Shown piece by piece: positions 17,335 through 26,474 of a stretch of 64,000 nt of DNA. Position 1 is the stretch's first letter. The number at the start of each line of letters is the position of its first letter. Position numbers and translations under genes: made by a program. The stretch is from Microbacterium sp. LWO12-1.2 (GTDB lineage: Bacteria > Actinomycetota > Actinomycetes > Actinomycetales > Microbacteriaceae), in contig NZ_JBEGII010000001.1 of the NCBI RefSeq assembly GCF_040675875.1, forward strand, positions 868,001-932,000, written 5' to 3'. The notes below the pieces were generated by a model that was not told where the DNA came from, made no database searches, and saw only the letters and a program-made list of their open reading frames with translations.

Positions 17335-18635
17335 CAGAGTACCGACGACTTCGTGTGGCGCTTCTCGGCGCCGGGGCTGTCGGCTCCCAGGTCGCAGCAC
17401 TCCTGCTGCGCCACGGAGACGAGCTCGCCGATCGCGCCGGAGCCTCCCTGGAACTGGCGGGCATCGCCGTGCGCAACCTCGACGCTCCCCGCGACGTCGA
17501 CCTCCCGCGGGAGCTGTTCACGACCGACGCGGAATCCCTGATCCTCGGGGCGGACATCGTGATCGAGCTGATCGGTGGCATCGAGCCCGCGCGCACCAAC
17601 ATCCTGCAGGCGATCGGGTCCGGCGCCGACGTGGTGACGGCGAACAAGGCCCTTCTCGCCACTCACGGGCCCGAACTCTTCGAAGCCGCCGACCGCGTCG
17701 GGGCTTCCGTCTACTACGAGGCTGCCGCGGCCGGAGCCATCCCGATCATCCGTCCGCTGCGCGATTCGCTCGCCGGCGACCGCGTGGTGCGGATCATGGG
17801 CATCGTCAACGGCACCACGAACTACATCCTCGACCGGATGGACACCGAGGGCGCCGACTTCGCGGACGTGCTCGCCGACGCGCAGCGTCTGGGCTACGCC
17901 GAGGCGGACCCCACAGCAGACGTCGAGGGCTACGACGCGGCGCAGAAGGCCGCGATCCTGGCGAGCCTGGCGTTCCACACCGCCGTGCCTCTGGATGCCG
18001 TGCATCGCGAGGGCATCTCCTCGATCACGGCGTCGATGATCGAGGAGGCTCGGTCTGCGGGCTTCGTGATCAAGCTGCTCGCGGTCTGCGAACGCATCGA
18101 GGCCAACGGCGACGAGTCGATCTCGGTGCGCGTCTACCCGGCACTCGTGCCCCAGTCGCACCCGCTCGCATCCGTGCACGGCGCGAACAACGCCGTCTTC
18201 GTGGAGGCAGAGGCCGCCGGGTCGCTGATGTTCTACGGCGCGGGCGCCGGGGGAGTGCAGACCGCATCCGCCGTGCTCGGTGACGTCGTGTCCGCAGCCC
18301 GCCGCCACATCGCCGGCGGCGTCGGGGTGGGGGAGTCGACCAGAGCCAACATGCCCATCGTCCCGATCGGGCACGTCACCACGCGGTACCAGATCACGCT
18401 CGAGGTCGCGGATGCGCCCGGCGTGCTGGCCACGGTCGCTGGCATCCTCAGCGACGGCGGAGTCTCCGTCGCCACTGTCGTGCAGACGGTCGAAGGTGAG
18501 GCCGAGCCGACTGCGCGTCTGATCATCGGCACGCACCGCGCCGCCGAGAGTGCGCTCAGCGCGACCGTCGACGCCCTGGCCGGCAGCTCCGTGGTCGAGC
18601 GCGTGGTCTCCGTGCTGCGCGTGGAAGGCGAGTGA
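17331..18635 (+). CDS. hom: homoserine dehydrogenase
   Basis: 434 residues. It reduces aspartate semialdehyde to homoserine, the branch point to threonine, methionine and isoleucine. An N-terminal Rossmann site (LLGAGAVGSQVA), the catalytic region (GIVNGTTNYILDRM and EADPTADVEGYDAAQK) and a C-terminal ACT domain (about 350-425, ITLEVADAPGVLATVAGIL) are visible. The ACT domain is where threonine feedback inhibition acts in this family. ATGA overlap with lysA and GTGA overlap with thrB show translational coupling. Confidence 0.97.
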   Translation: MTEYRRLRVALLGAGAVGSQVAALLLRHGDELADRAGASLELAGIAVRNLDAPRDVDLPRELFTTDAESLILGADIVIELIGGIEPARTNILQAIGSGADVVTANKALLATHGPELFEAADRVGASVYYEAAAAGAIPIIRPLRDSLAGDRVVRIMGIVNGTTNYILDRMDTEGADFADVLADAQRLGYAEADPTADVEGYDAAQKAAILASLAFHTAVPLDAVHREGISSITASMIEEARSAGFVIKLLAVCERIEANGDESISVRVYPALVPQSHPLASVHGANNAVFVEAEAAGSLMFYGAGAGGVQTASAVLGDVVSAARRHIAGGVGVGESTRANMPIVPIGHVTTRYQITLEVADAPGVLATVAGILSDGGVSVATVVQTVEGEAEPTARLIIGTHRAAESALSATVDALAGSSVVERVVSVLRVEGE

Positions 18636-19576
18636 CGATGGCGCAGGGCCGCACCGTCGAGGTGCGCGTCCCCGCCACCAGCGCGAACCTCGGACCCGGA
18701 TTCGACACTTTGGGTCTGGCTCTCAGCGTCTACGACACGCTGCAGATCACGGAACTCCCGGCCGGTACCCTCGAGATCGAGGTCTCCGGGTCCGGCGCCG
18801 ATGAGATCCCCCGCGACGAGACCAACCTCATCGTCCGCACGATCGCTCACGTGTACGCCGACGCCGGACGCTCCCTGCCGGGACTGCGGATCGTCGCCGA
18901 GAACGGCGTCCCGCACGGCCGCGGTCTCGGCTCTTCGGGCGCTGCGGTGGCCGCCGGCGTGCTGGCAGCCAAGGGGCTGCTGGAAGGCGACGTCGAGATC
19001 GGCGACGGCGACCTGCTGCGACTCGCAACCGAGATCGAAGGGCACCCCGACAATGTCGCGCCTGCGCTGTTCGGCGGCCTGACGATCGCCTGGATGGGCG
19101 AGCGCGGCCCGCAGCACAAGAAGCTCCTGGTGCACCGCGGAGTGTCGCCGCTCGTGCTCGTGCCGGCATACACGATGTCGACCTCTCAGGCCCGCTCTCT
19201 GCAGCCGCCTCACGTGTCCACGGCGGATGCCGTGTTCAACGTCTCGCGGTCGGCGCTGCTCATCGCCGCGCTGATGCAGAGCCCGGAACTGCTCTTGGAT
19301 GCGACCGCCGACCGACTCCACCAGGACTACCGCGCCGAGGCCATGCCTGAGACGCAGCGCCTGGTGCAGGCTCTGCGCGGCGCAGGGTTCGCGGCGGTCG
19401 TCTCGGGAGCGGGACCCAGCGTGCTGGTGCTCGCCGACGGCCCCGGCAGCCGTCAGGATGCCGTCGAATTGGCGAACGACGTGACCGACACCCCGTGGGA
19501 GGCGCTGCTGCTCGCCGTCGACGTACGTGGTGGTACAGTGGGGGATCGAGCGGAGGGCTTCCACGAAGCTTCGTGA
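18632..19576 (+). CDS. thrB: homoserine kinase
   Basis: 314 residues, GHMP kinase family, phosphorylates homoserine. The N-terminal VPATSANLGPGFDTLGLAL and the phosphate loop HGRGLGSSGAAVAAGV are canonical, followed by EGHPDNVAPALFGG and the C-terminal SGAGPSVLVLA. GTG 18632 overlaps the hom stop by 4 bases; a second candidate start (ATG 18638) lies two codons on. No thrC is adjacent in this window. The gene ends in a 14-bp palindrome, CACGAAGCTTCGTG, that runs into the stop codon. Confidence 0.96.
   Translation: MTMAQGRTVEVRVPATSANLGPGFDTLGLALSVYDTLQITELPAGTLEIEVSGSGADEIPRDETNLIVRTIAHVYADAGRSLPGLRIVAENGVPHGRGLGSSGAAVAAGVLAAKGLLEGDVEIGDGDLLRLATEIEGHPDNVAPALFGGLTIAWMGERGPQHKKLLVHRGVSPLVLVPAYTMSTSQARSLQPPHVSTADAVFNVSRSALLIAALMQSPELLLDATADRLHQDYRAEAMPETQRLVQALRGAGFAAVVSGAGPSVLVLADGPGSRQDAVELANDVTDTPWEALLLAVDVRGGTVGDRAEGFHEAS
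19534..19539 (+). promoter_or_regulatory. possible -10 box for rho inside the thrB end
   Basis: TACAGT about 190 bases before the rho start; the -35 is weak. It would leave a long rho leader (19577-19730 plus the thrB tail) containing the CACGAAGCTTCGTG palindrome. Such leaders allow Rho autoregulation in other bacteria, but nothing here proves it. Confidence 0.3.
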
Positions 19577-19730
19577 ATCTGGCCCCATTGCAACTCTGCA
19601 AGACCCGCACGCGAACCCCTTGGCACACGTGCCCAGGCCGGCTGGCGCCGAGCGTCAGCCCGTGCGATCGCGCGCAGCACCCGTTGTGCGCGTACAACGC
19701 TCTTTTCCCATGACACACGAGGGAGTACTC

Positions 19731-21665
19731 GTGGAGAATTTCTCCGAGACCCAGAACGACCAGTCCGCTCCGGTCGCCGAAGCGCCGGCTGCTGCCGCGA
19801 ACACCGATGCGGCCACGGAGGCCGCCCCGGCTCGCAAGCGTGCGCCTCGCCGCGCCACCAGCGCGACTGCCGCTGCGAAGGCCGAGAAGGCCGCCGCTGC
19901 GCAGGCGGAGGCTGCACCTGCCGCCGACGCACCCGCAGCCGCACCTGCGGCCGACGGCCCCGCTGCCGAGGCGGCTCCGAAGGCGAAGGCGCCGCGCCGC
20001 AGCCGCGCCAAGAAGGCTGACGCAGAGGCGCCTGCCGCTCCCGCCGAGGCCCCTGCCGCCCCGGCCGAGGCTCCGGCCGCCGAGAAGCCGGCAGCCGAGA
20101 AGCCGGCAGCCGAGAAGCCGGCAGAGAGCAACCAGGCCGAGGCTCCGGCCGAAGCCGCCCCCAAGACCAGTGGCCGTGGTCGCCGCGGTGCGCAGAAGCC
20201 CGCAGCCGACGCACCCGCAGCCGAGCAGCCCGCCGAATCGGCCCCTGCTGACGCGCAGCCCTCCTCCGAGGGGTCGTCCGACTCCGCCGATGGCGACGAG
20301 CAGGGCGGCCGCAGCCGCAACCGCAACCGCAGCCGCAACCGAGGCCGCGGCCAGAACGGTGCGGCACAGGACCAGCAGCAGCAGGCCCAGCCGGCCGCCG
20401 ACGACGACCAGTCCGGAAACGGTCGCAACCGCCAGCGCAACAAGCGCCGCAGCGGTGCCCCGACGGACGAGTTCGACACCGAGATCGGTGAGGACGACGT
20501 CCTGATCCCGATCGCCGGCATCCTCGACGTGCTCGACAACTACGCCTTCGTGCGCACCACCGGCTACCTCGCCGGCCCCAGCGACGTCTACGTGTCGCTC
20601 GGTCAGGTCAAGAAGTACAACCTGCGCAAGGGCGACGCGATCGTCGGATCGATCAAGCAGCCGCGCGAGGGCGACCAGCCCGGACGTCAGAAGTACAACG
20701 CCCTCGTCAAGGTCGACTCGATCAACGGCCTGTCGATCGACGACGCCGCCACCCGCGTCGAGTTCGGCAAGCTCACCCCGCTCTACCCGCAGGAGCGCCT
20801 GCGTCTGGAGACGGCGCCCGAGAAGCTCACGCAGCGCATCATCGACCTGGTCGCCCCCATCGGAAAGGGTCAGCGCGGTCTCATCGTCGCGCCGCCCAAG
20901 GCCGGCAAGACGATCGTGCTGCAGCAGATCGCCAACGCGATCGCGCAGAACAACCCCGAGGTCCACCTCATGGTCGTGCTGGTCGACGAGCGCCCCGAAG
21001 AGGTCACCGACATGGAGCGCACCGTGAAGGGCGAGGTCATCGCCTCGACCTTCGACCGCCCCGCAGAGGACCACACCACGGTCGCCGAGCTCGCGATCGA
21101 GCGCGCCAAGCGCCTGGTCGAGCTGGGTCGCGACGTCGTCGTGCTGCTCGACTCGATCACGCGCCTCGGCCGTGCCTACAACCTCGCCGCCCCGGCGTCG
21201 GGTCGTGTGCTGACCGGTGGCGTCGACGCATCCGCGCTGTACCCGCCCAAGCGCTTCTTCGGCGCCGCGCGCAACATCGAGAACGGTGGATCTCTCACGA
21301 TCCTCGCGACCGCGCTCGTCGAGACCGGTTCCAAGATGGACGAGGTCATCTTCGAGGAGTTCAAGGGCACCGGCAACAGCGAGCTGCGCCTGTCGCGCTC
21401 GCTCGCCGACAAGCGCATCTTCCCCGCGGTCGACGTCAACGCGTCGAGCACCCGCCGTGAAGAGATGCTGCTCTCGGCCGACGAGGTCAAGATCACGTGG
21501 AAGCTGCGTCGCGCCCTCGCCGGCCTCGACCAGCAGCAGGCCCTCGAGGTCGTGCTCGGCAAGCTCAAGGAGACCAACTCCAACGTCGAGTTCCTGGTGC
21601 AGATGCAGAAGTCGATCCCCACGCTGCCCTCCGGCGGTCACGGGCACGACAACAACATCCGCTGA
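19731..21665 (+). CDS. rho: transcription termination factor Rho
   Basis: 644 residues, hexameric RNA-dependent ATPase that ends transcription. Residues 1 to about 245 are a low-complexity Ala/Pro/Glu/Lys tail. It includes three tandem AAEKP units and an Arg/Asn-rich stretch ([13 protein letters not shown]) ahead of the RNA-binding domain. The primary RNA-binding domain reads [17 protein letters not shown] and later GDAIVG. The Walker A is PPKAGKT (Lys393) and the Walker [19 protein letters not shown] 19731 is chosen because GAGGGAG lies 5 bases upstream; an in-frame ATG at 19710 has no ribosome site. Extended, disordered N-termini are known in actinobacterial Rho and increase RNA affinity. 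Confidence 0.95.
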   Translation: MENFSETQNDQSAPVAEAPAAAANTDAATEAAPARKRAPRRATSATAAAKAEKAAAAQAEAAPAADAPAAAPAADGPAAEAAPKAKAPRRSRAKKADAEAPAAPAEAPAAPAEAPAAEKPAAEKPAAEKPAESNQAEAPAEAAPKTSGRGRRGAQKPAADAPAAEQPAESAPADAQPSSEGSSDSADGDEQGGRSRNRNRSRNRGRGQNGAAQDQQQQAQPAADDDQSGNGRNRQRNKRRSGAPTDEFDTEIGEDDVLIPIAGILDVLDNYAFVRTTGYLAGPSDVYVSLGQVKKYNLRKGDAIVGSIKQPREGDQPGRQKYNALVKVDSINGLSIDDAATRVEFGKLTPLYPQERLRLETAPEKLTQRIIDLVAPIGKGQRGLIVAPPKAGKTIVLQQIANAIAQNNPEVHLMVVLVDERPEEVTDMERTVKGEVIASTFDRPAEDHTTVAELAIERAKRLVELGRDVVVLLDSITRLGRAYNLAAPASGRVLTGGVDASALYPPKRFFGAARNIENGGSLTILATALVETGSKMDEVIFEEFKGTGNSELRLSRSLADKRIFPAVDVNASSTRREEMLLSADEVKITWKLRRALAGLDQQQALEVVLGKLKETNSNVEFLVQMQKSIPTLPSGGHGHDNNIR

Positions 21666-21676
21666 GCGGAACCGCT

Positions 21677-22756
21677 GTGTTCGAGTCCGTTCAGGCGTTG
21701 ATCGACGAGCATCGCCGGGTGCAGGAGGAACTCTCCGACCCGGCGGTGCACGCCGACGCCGCGCGGGCGAAGCGCGTCAACCGCCGCTACGCCGAGCTGT
21801 CGAGGATCGTGGCGGCGTACGAGGCATGGGTCGCGGCAACCGACGACCTGGACGCCGCGCGCGAGTTCGCCCGTGAGGACGAGACGTTCGCCGCCGAGGT
21901 GCCGGTGCTCGAAGAAGGGCTGCAGCAGGCGCAGGAGAAGCTCCGGCGACTGCTGATCCCTCGCGACCCCGACGATGCGCGTGACGTGATCATGGAGATC
22001 AAGGCGGGGGAGGGCGGTGCGGAATCGGCGCTGTTCGCCGCCGACCTGCTGCGTATGTACATCCAGTACGCCGCGTCGAAGGGCTGGAAGACCGAGCTGC
22101 TCGAGCGCAACGAGTCCGACCTCGGTGGCTACAAGGACGTGCAGGTCGCGATCAAGGGGTCCTCATCGGATCCGGCGCAGGGCGTCTGGGCGCATCTGAA
22201 GTACGAAGGCGGCGTGCATCGCGTGCAGCGCGTGCCGGCGACCGAGTCTCAGGGGCGCATCCACACGTCGACCACCGGTGTGCTGGTGTTCCCCGAGGTC
22301 GACGAGCCCGACGAGATCGCGATCAACCAGAACGACCTCAAGATCGACGTGTTCCGCTCGTCCGGTCCTGGGGGACAGTCGGTCAACACGACGGACTCCG
22401 CCGTGCGCATCACCCACCTGCCCAGCGGGATCGTGGTGTCGATGCAGAACGAGAAGTCGCAGCTGCAGAACCGTGATGCCGCGATGCGAGTGCTGCGTGC
22501 GCGTCTGCTCGCCAAGCAGCAGGAGGAACTCGACGCCGCGGCATCCGATGCTCGCAAGTCGCAGATCCGCGGCATGGACCGTTCTGAGCGGATCCGCACG
22601 TACAACTTCCCGGAGAACCGCATCGCGGATCACCGCACGGGGTTCAAGGCGTACAACCTCGACCAGGTGATGGACGGCGCATTGGAGCCGCTCATCAGCT
22701 CGGCGATCTCCGCAGACGAGGAAGCGCGTCTGGCCGCCGTCGGCTCCGAATCCTGA
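21677..22756 (+). CDS. prfA: peptide chain release factor 1
   Basis: 359 residues, releases the peptide at UAA and UAG. The codon-reading tripeptide region shows PAT in [12 protein letters not shown], the RF1 form, and the GGQ loop is at 232-234 ([14 protein letters not shown]). The GTG at 21677 follows rho by 11 bases with GAGCGGA as ribosome site. The Gln of GGQ is normally methylated by PrmC, whose gene lies about 2 kb downstream. Confidence 0.97.
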   Translation: MFESVQALIDEHRRVQEELSDPAVHADAARAKRVNRRYAELSRIVAAYEAWVAATDDLDAAREFAREDETFAAEVPVLEEGLQQAQEKLRRLLIPRDPDDARDVIMEIKAGEGGAESALFAADLLRMYIQYAASKGWKTELLERNESDLGGYKDVQVAIKGSSSDPAQGVWAHLKYEGGVHRVQRVPATESQGRIHTSTTGVLVFPEVDEPDEIAINQNDLKIDVFRSSGPGGQSVNTTDSAVRITHLPSGIVVSMQNEKSQLQNRDAAMRVLRARLLAKQQEELDAAASDARKSQIRGMDRSERIRTYNFPENRIADHRTGFKAYNLDQVMDGALEPLISSAISADEEARLAAVGSES

Positions 22757-22776
22757 GCTTCGATCCCGCGGGGCGA

Positions 22777-22782
22777 TAGGCT
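22777..22782 (+). promoter_or_regulatory. -10 box for the small membrane protein
   Basis: TAGGCT ending 6 bases before GTG 22789, consistent with a leaderless transcript. Confidence 0.45.
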
Positions 22783-22788
22783 CAGCGC

Positions 22789-23193
22789 GTGATCACACTC
22801 CTCTTCCGCGCAGGCATCTACCTCCTGTCAGCCGCCATCGGGCTCATCGTCGCGGACCTCGTCCTCGACGGGTTCCAGATCGAATGGTCGAAGTGGTGGG
22901 GCTTCGTGCTCTGCATCCTGATCTTCGCGGTGCTGCAGAGCATCCTCTCGCCCTGGATCAGCAAGCTCGCCGATCGCTATGCACCGGTACTGCTCGGCGG
23001 GATCGGGATCTTCTCGACGCTCATCGCGCTGGTGATCGTGGTGCTGCTGCCCGTGGGGGGCCTGCGCATCACCGACGCGGCCGGCTGGATCCTCGGCTCC
23101 GTGATCGTCTGGCTCGTGACGGCGCTGGGCAGCGTGCTGATCCCCATGATCTTCGTCAAGCGCAAGGTGAAGGAAGTGCGCGGCCGTCGCTGA
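22789..23193 (+). CDS. small four-helix membrane protein (phage-holin-4-2-like family)
   Basis: 134 residues with four hydrophobic segments (about 3-24, 32-55, 65-86, 95-120) and a basic C-terminus (KRKVKEVRGRR). The pattern matches the small family annotated as 'phage holin family' in actinobacteria, though nothing phage-related surrounds it and a holin role is unlikely. Function unknown. It sits between prfA and the convergent cysE. Confidence 0.65.
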   Translation: MITLLFRAGIYLLSAAIGLIVADLVLDGFQIEWSKWWGFVLCILIFAVLQSILSPWISKLADRYAPVLLGGIGIFSTLIALVIVVLLPVGGLRITDAAGWILGSVIVWLVTALGSVLIPMIFVKRKVKEVRGRR

Positions 23194-23208
23194 GACGACG
23201 CCGCGGAG

Positions 23209-23772
23209 TCAGATCGAGTAGTCGGGTGCGGTGAGCAGCGCGCGCGTGTCCTCGCCGACGAGGCGGTGACGGGGTTTCGCAGGGATCCCGATCAGGATGC
23301 TGTCGTCCGGAGCGTCTCGCGTGACCACCGCATTCGCACCGACGACGGAACCGGCGCCAATCGTGATCGGGCCGAGGATCTTCGCACCAGCGCCGACCGC
23401 GACTCCGTCGCCCAACGTCGGGTGCCGCTTACCCGATTCGCGAGTGCGGCCGCCGAGCGTCACGCCGTGGTACAGCATCACGTCGTCACCGATCTCCGCG
23501 GTCTCACCGATCACGACTCCCATGCCGTGATCGATGAAGAACCGCCGCCCGATCTGCGCTCCCGGGTGGATCTCGACGCCGGTGAGCCACCGCGCGATCT
23601 GCGATCCTGCTCTGGCGGGCAGACGGAATCCCCGCCGCCACAGCGCGTGCGACACCCGGTGCGCCCAGATCGCGTGCAGCCCAGGGTAGAGCAGTGCGAC
23701 CTCGACGCCGCTGCGCGCCGCCGGGTCGCGGAGCCGCGCAGCCGCGATGTCCTCGCGCATTCGACCGATCAT
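23209..23772 (-). CDS. cysE: serine O-acetyltransferase (EpsC/CysE)
   Basis: 187 residues. Makes O-acetylserine from serine and acetyl-CoA, the precursor used by CysK. The short helical N-terminus is followed by a left-handed beta-helix of hexapeptide repeats (about 65-160), with catalytic-type [12 protein letters not shown] and YHGVTLGG. The length fits the short EpsC form. It follows cysK by 15 bases on the same strand. Confidence 0.95.
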   Translation of the reverse strand: MIGRMREDIAAARLRDPAARSGVEVALLYPGLHAIWAHRVSHALWRRGFRLPARAGSQIARWLTGVEIHPGAQIGRRFFIDHGMGVVIGETAEIGDDVMLYHGVTLGGRTRESGKRHPTLGDGVAVGAGAKILGPITIGAGSVVGANAVVTRDAPDDSILIGIPAKPRHRLVGEDTRALLTAPDYSI

Positions 23773-23787
23773 GCTGGTGCGTCCCCG

Positions 23788-24726
23788 TCAGTCTTCGCGA
23801 AGGTCCTCGAAGAGCGCGGTCGAGAGATAGCGTTCGCCGGTGTCGGGCAGGATGACGACGATCGTCTTGCCGGCATTCTCGGGCCGCGCTGCGACCTTGA
23901 GAGCCGCGGATACTGCGGCGCCGCAGGACATCCCGACGAGCAGACCCTCCTCGGCCATCAGCCGGCGTGCCACCTGGATCGACTCCTCGAACTCGGCGGT
24001 GATGACCTCGTCGATCACGTCGCGGTCGAGGATCGCCGGTACGAAGTTCGGGCCGATGCCCTGGATCTTGTGAGGGCCGGGGTGGCCCTCGCTGAGAACG
24101 GGGGAGTCCTTGGGCTCCACGGCGATGACCTGCACGTCGGGCTTCGCCGCCTTCAGCGCCTGGCCGGTGCCGGTCACGGTGCCACCGGTGCCGACGCCGG
24201 CGATGAAGATGTCGACGTTGCCGTCGGTGTCCCTCAGGATCTCCGGTGCGGTGGTCTCGCGGTGGATCTGCGGGTTCGCGGCGTTCTCGAACTGCCGGAT
24301 CCAGATGGCACCGGGGGTGTCGGCCACGATCTGCTTCGTGACCTCGATCGCACCGCTCATGCCCTTGGTGGGGTCGGTCAGGACGATCTCGGCGCCGAAT
24401 GCCTTCAACAGCACCCGCCGCTCCTTCGACATGGACGCCGGCATCGTCAGGATGACCTTGTAGCCGCGCGCCGCTCCCACCATGGCCAGAGCGATGCCGG
24501 TGTTGCCGCTGGTGGACTCCACGATCGTGCCGCCGGGCTTGAGCTCTCCGGAGGCCTCAGCCGCGTTGATCATCGCGATGCCGATGCGGTCCTTCACGCT
24601 CGAGGCGGGGTTGTAGTACTCCAGCTTGGCGAGCACAGTCGCCCCCAGGCCTTCCGTGACGCTGTTCAGCCGGACGAGCGGGGTGTTGCCGAATGCGGTC
24701 GTGATGTCGGAATGGATGCCGGGCAT
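23788..24726 (-). CDS. cysK: cysteine synthase A (O-acetylserine sulfhydrylase)
   Basis: 312 residues. Converts O-acetylserine and sulfide to cysteine with PLP on Lys45 ([11 protein letters not shown]). The substrate loop ESTSGNTG, the PLP-phosphate loop [12 protein letters not shown] and GIGPNFVP, which contributes to CysE docking, are all present. ATG 24726 has a GGAAGG ribosome site. cysK-cysE order places the two consecutive cysteine enzymes in one transcript, where the C-terminus of CysE usually inserts into CysK (here ending PDYSI, a terminal Ile as the complex requires). Confidence 0.97.
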   Translation of the reverse strand: MPGIHSDITTAFGNTPLVRLNSVTEGLGATVLAKLEYYNPASSVKDRIGIAMINAAEASGELKPGGTIVESTSGNTGIALAMVGAARGYKVILTMPASMSKERRVLLKAFGAEIVLTDPTKGMSGAIEVTKQIVADTPGAIWIRQFENAANPQIHRETTAPEILRDTDGNVDIFIAGVGTGGTVTGTGQALKAAKPDVQVIAVEPKDSPVLSEGHPGPHKIQGIGPNFVPAILDRDVIDEVITAEFEESIQVARRLMAEEGLLVGMSCGAAVSAALKVAARPENAGKTIVVILPDTGERYLSTALFEDLRED

Positions 24727-24761
24727 GGGAGAGCCTTCCTGATGCGGGTCAGTGCGGCACC

Positions 24762-24767
24762 AGCCTA
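24762..24767 (-). promoter_or_regulatory. -10 box for cysK-cysE
   Basis: TAGGCT on the minus strand about 35 bases upstream of the cysK ATG, leaving a short leader with the ribosome site. Confidence 0.4.
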
Positions 24768-24813
24768 TGCGAGGTCGACTCAGTGGTCGGCATTGTGACA
24801 CCCTCCGGCGCTC

Positions 24814-24819
24814 TACGCT
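24814..24819 (+). promoter_or_regulatory. -10 box for prmC
   Basis: TACGCT ends 7 bases before ATG 24827, consistent with a leaderless mRNA. It supports 24827 over an upstream in-frame start at 24752, which would overlap the cysK promoter. Confidence 0.45.
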
Positions 24820-24826
24820 GGAAGCC

Positions 24827-25687
24827 ATGTCCGTGAACACTCTCGCCGCCCTCGTGCGCGGCGCGGCGCAGCGTCTCGCCGACGCCGGCGTCCCCGATCC
24901 GCTGGTCGACGCCGAACTCCTCGCCGGTCATGTGCTCGGTCTGCGTCGTGGAGAGGTGCAGGCCGCCCTGATCCGCGGTGACGCGGTGGACGTGTCGGAC
25001 GTGGAGCGCATCGATGCCCTCGTCGTGCGTCGCGCCGGCCGTGAGCCGCTGCAGCACATCACCGGCACCGCGCCGTTCCGCCATCTCGAACTGCAGGTCG
25101 GCCCTGGGGTCTTCGTCCCGCGCCCTGAGACCGAGACAGTCGTGCAGTTCGCAATCGATGCGCTGCTGAACGCGCCGGAGGCTGCTCCCATCGGTATCGA
25201 CCTCGGAACCGGGAGCGGTGCGATCGCGCTGGCGATGGCGACCGAGGTGCGCCACGCGCGGATCTTCGCCGCCGAGCTCTCTCCCGAGGCACACGCCTGG
25301 GCGAGCCGCAACACGAGTGGGGTCGAGAACCTCACTTTGGTCCTCGCGGATCTGGCGGACGCATTCCGCGAGCTCGACGGCACCGCGTCCGTGGTGATCT
25401 CCAACCCTCCATATGTTCCCGATGACGCCATCCCGCGTGACCCCGAGGTCCGTCTGTTCGATCCGGCGATGGCGCTGTACGGGGGAGCCGACGGGCTCGA
25501 CCTGGTGCGGGTGCTGAGCACAAGGGCGGCGGAACTGCTCCGACCTGGTGGCCTGCTCGTGATCGAGCATGGGGAACTGCAGGGCCAATCGATCCGAGAG
25601 ATCCTCAGCGCCGACGGGTGGCGTGCCGCAGCGACCCATCGTGATCTGACCCTCCGTGATCGTGCCACCACGGCAGTGCGCCCCTGA
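24827..25687 (+). CDS. prmC: release factor glutamine methyltransferase
   Basis: 286 residues. Methylates the GGQ glutamine of release factors using S-adenosylmethionine. An N-terminal helical domain (to about 85) is followed by PRPETE, the SAM loop [15 protein letters not shown] and the catalytic SNPPYVP. In many bacteria prmC directly follows prfA; here a membrane protein gene and the cys operon lie between. Confidence 0.95.
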   Translation: MSVNTLAALVRGAAQRLADAGVPDPLVDAELLAGHVLGLRRGEVQAALIRGDAVDVSDVERIDALVVRRAGREPLQHITGTAPFRHLELQVGPGVFVPRPETETVVQFAIDALLNAPEAAPIGIDLGTGSGAIALAMATEVRHARIFAAELSPEAHAWASRNTSGVENLTLVLADLADAFRELDGTASVVISNPPYVPDDAIPRDPEVRLFDPAMALYGGADGLDLVRVLSTRAAELLRPGGLLVIEHGELQGQSIREILSADGWRAAATHRDLTLRDRATTAVRP

Positions 25688-25724
25688 TCAGGCGCCTCCG
25701 AGCATCAGCCCCGTCGTCCCCGGA

Positions 25725-25730
25725 TAGAAT
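25725..25730 (+). promoter_or_regulatory. -10 box for the tsaC-wecA genes
   Basis: TAGAAT ending 9 bases before ATG 25740; transcript probably leaderless. Confidence 0.5.
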
Positions 25731-25739
25731 CGAACCGTC

Positions 25740-26474
25740 ATGTCCTCCATCTTCGACTGCCACGACGAGGCGCAGCTGCTCGCCGGAATGCGGCACGCAC
25801 GCCAGGCCATCGGCCGCGGCGAGCTCATCGTCATGCCCACCGACACCGTCTACGGCGTCGCCGCCGACGCGTTCTCGCCTGCCGCGGTGCAGCGTCTGCT
25901 CGACGCGAAGGGGAGGGGGCGCAATCAGCCGCCGCCCGTGCTGATCGGTTCGGTCGACACGCTCGCGGCTCTTGCAGAGTCCGTCCCCGAGCCTGTGCAG
26001 CGCCTCGTCGACGCGTTCTGGCCCGGTGGGCTGACCATCGTGCTTCCCGCGCAGCCCTCGCTCGTGTGGGACCTGGGGGAGACCATGGGGACCGTGGCGG
26101 TGCGGATGCCCGAAGGGCGCGTGGCGCTCGAACTGCTCGCCGAGACCGGGCCGCTCGCCGTCTCGAGCGCGAACCTCACCGGCCGTGAAGCCGCGATATC
26201 GGCACTCGACGCCGAGAAGATGCTGGGCGACAGCGTCGCGGTGTATCTGGCGGACGGGCTCAGCAAGGACGGCATCGCTTCGACGATCGTGGATGCGACA
26301 TCGCTGGTGCGACGCGGCTCGGACGGCGACGGCGCCGTCGTGCGCATCCTGCGCGACGGTGCGGTCACCCGCGAGCAGCTGCGCGAGGTGCTCGGCGACC
26401 TGCTCGAACCGGAGGAGCAGCCGGAGCAGCCGGCGGACGCCGTGCAGGAGGAGCACCAGGACGGGGATTCGTGA
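25740..26474 (+). CDS. tsaC: L-threonylcarbamoyladenylate synthase (Sua5/YwlC/TsaC)
   Basis: 244 residues. Makes threonylcarbamoyl-AMP from threonine, bicarbonate and ATP for the t6A37 modification of ANN-reading tRNAs. Motifs: VMPTDTVYGVAADAF, the basic KGRGRNQPPP segment and VSSANLTG. A short Pro/Glu/Gln-rich tail (EEQPEQPADAVQEEH) replaces the Sua5 domain of long forms. The stop overlaps the next start by 4 bases. Confidence 0.93.
   Translation: MSSIFDCHDEAQLLAGMRHARQAIGRGELIVMPTDTVYGVAADAFSPAAVQRLLDAKGRGRNQPPPVLIGSVDTLAALAESVPEPVQRLVDAFWPGGLTIVLPAQPSLVWDLGETMGTVAVRMPEGRVALELLAETGPLAVSSANLTGREAAISALDAEKMLGDSVAVYLADGLSKDGIASTIVDATSLVRRGSDGDGAVVRILRDGAVTREQLREVLGDLLEPEEQPEQPADAVQEEHQDGDS

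Noticed and set aside
19562..19575. 14-bp palindrome CACGAAGCTTCGTG at the thrB end as a terminator
   Set aside because: No T run follows and rho, likely cotranscribed, starts 150 bases later; perhaps an RNA hairpin in the rho leader, but unproven.
19260..21647. A 795-codon open frame on the minus strand opposite rho
   Set aside because: It is the antisense shadow of rho: very high GC at codon position 3 of the plus gene leaves no stops opposite. The protein is a Gly/Leu/Arg-rich composition artefact.
22789..23193. Holin or prophage remnant
   Set aside because: The four-helix protein is in a housekeeping region without lysin, tail or integrase genes; the 'holin' name is only a family label.
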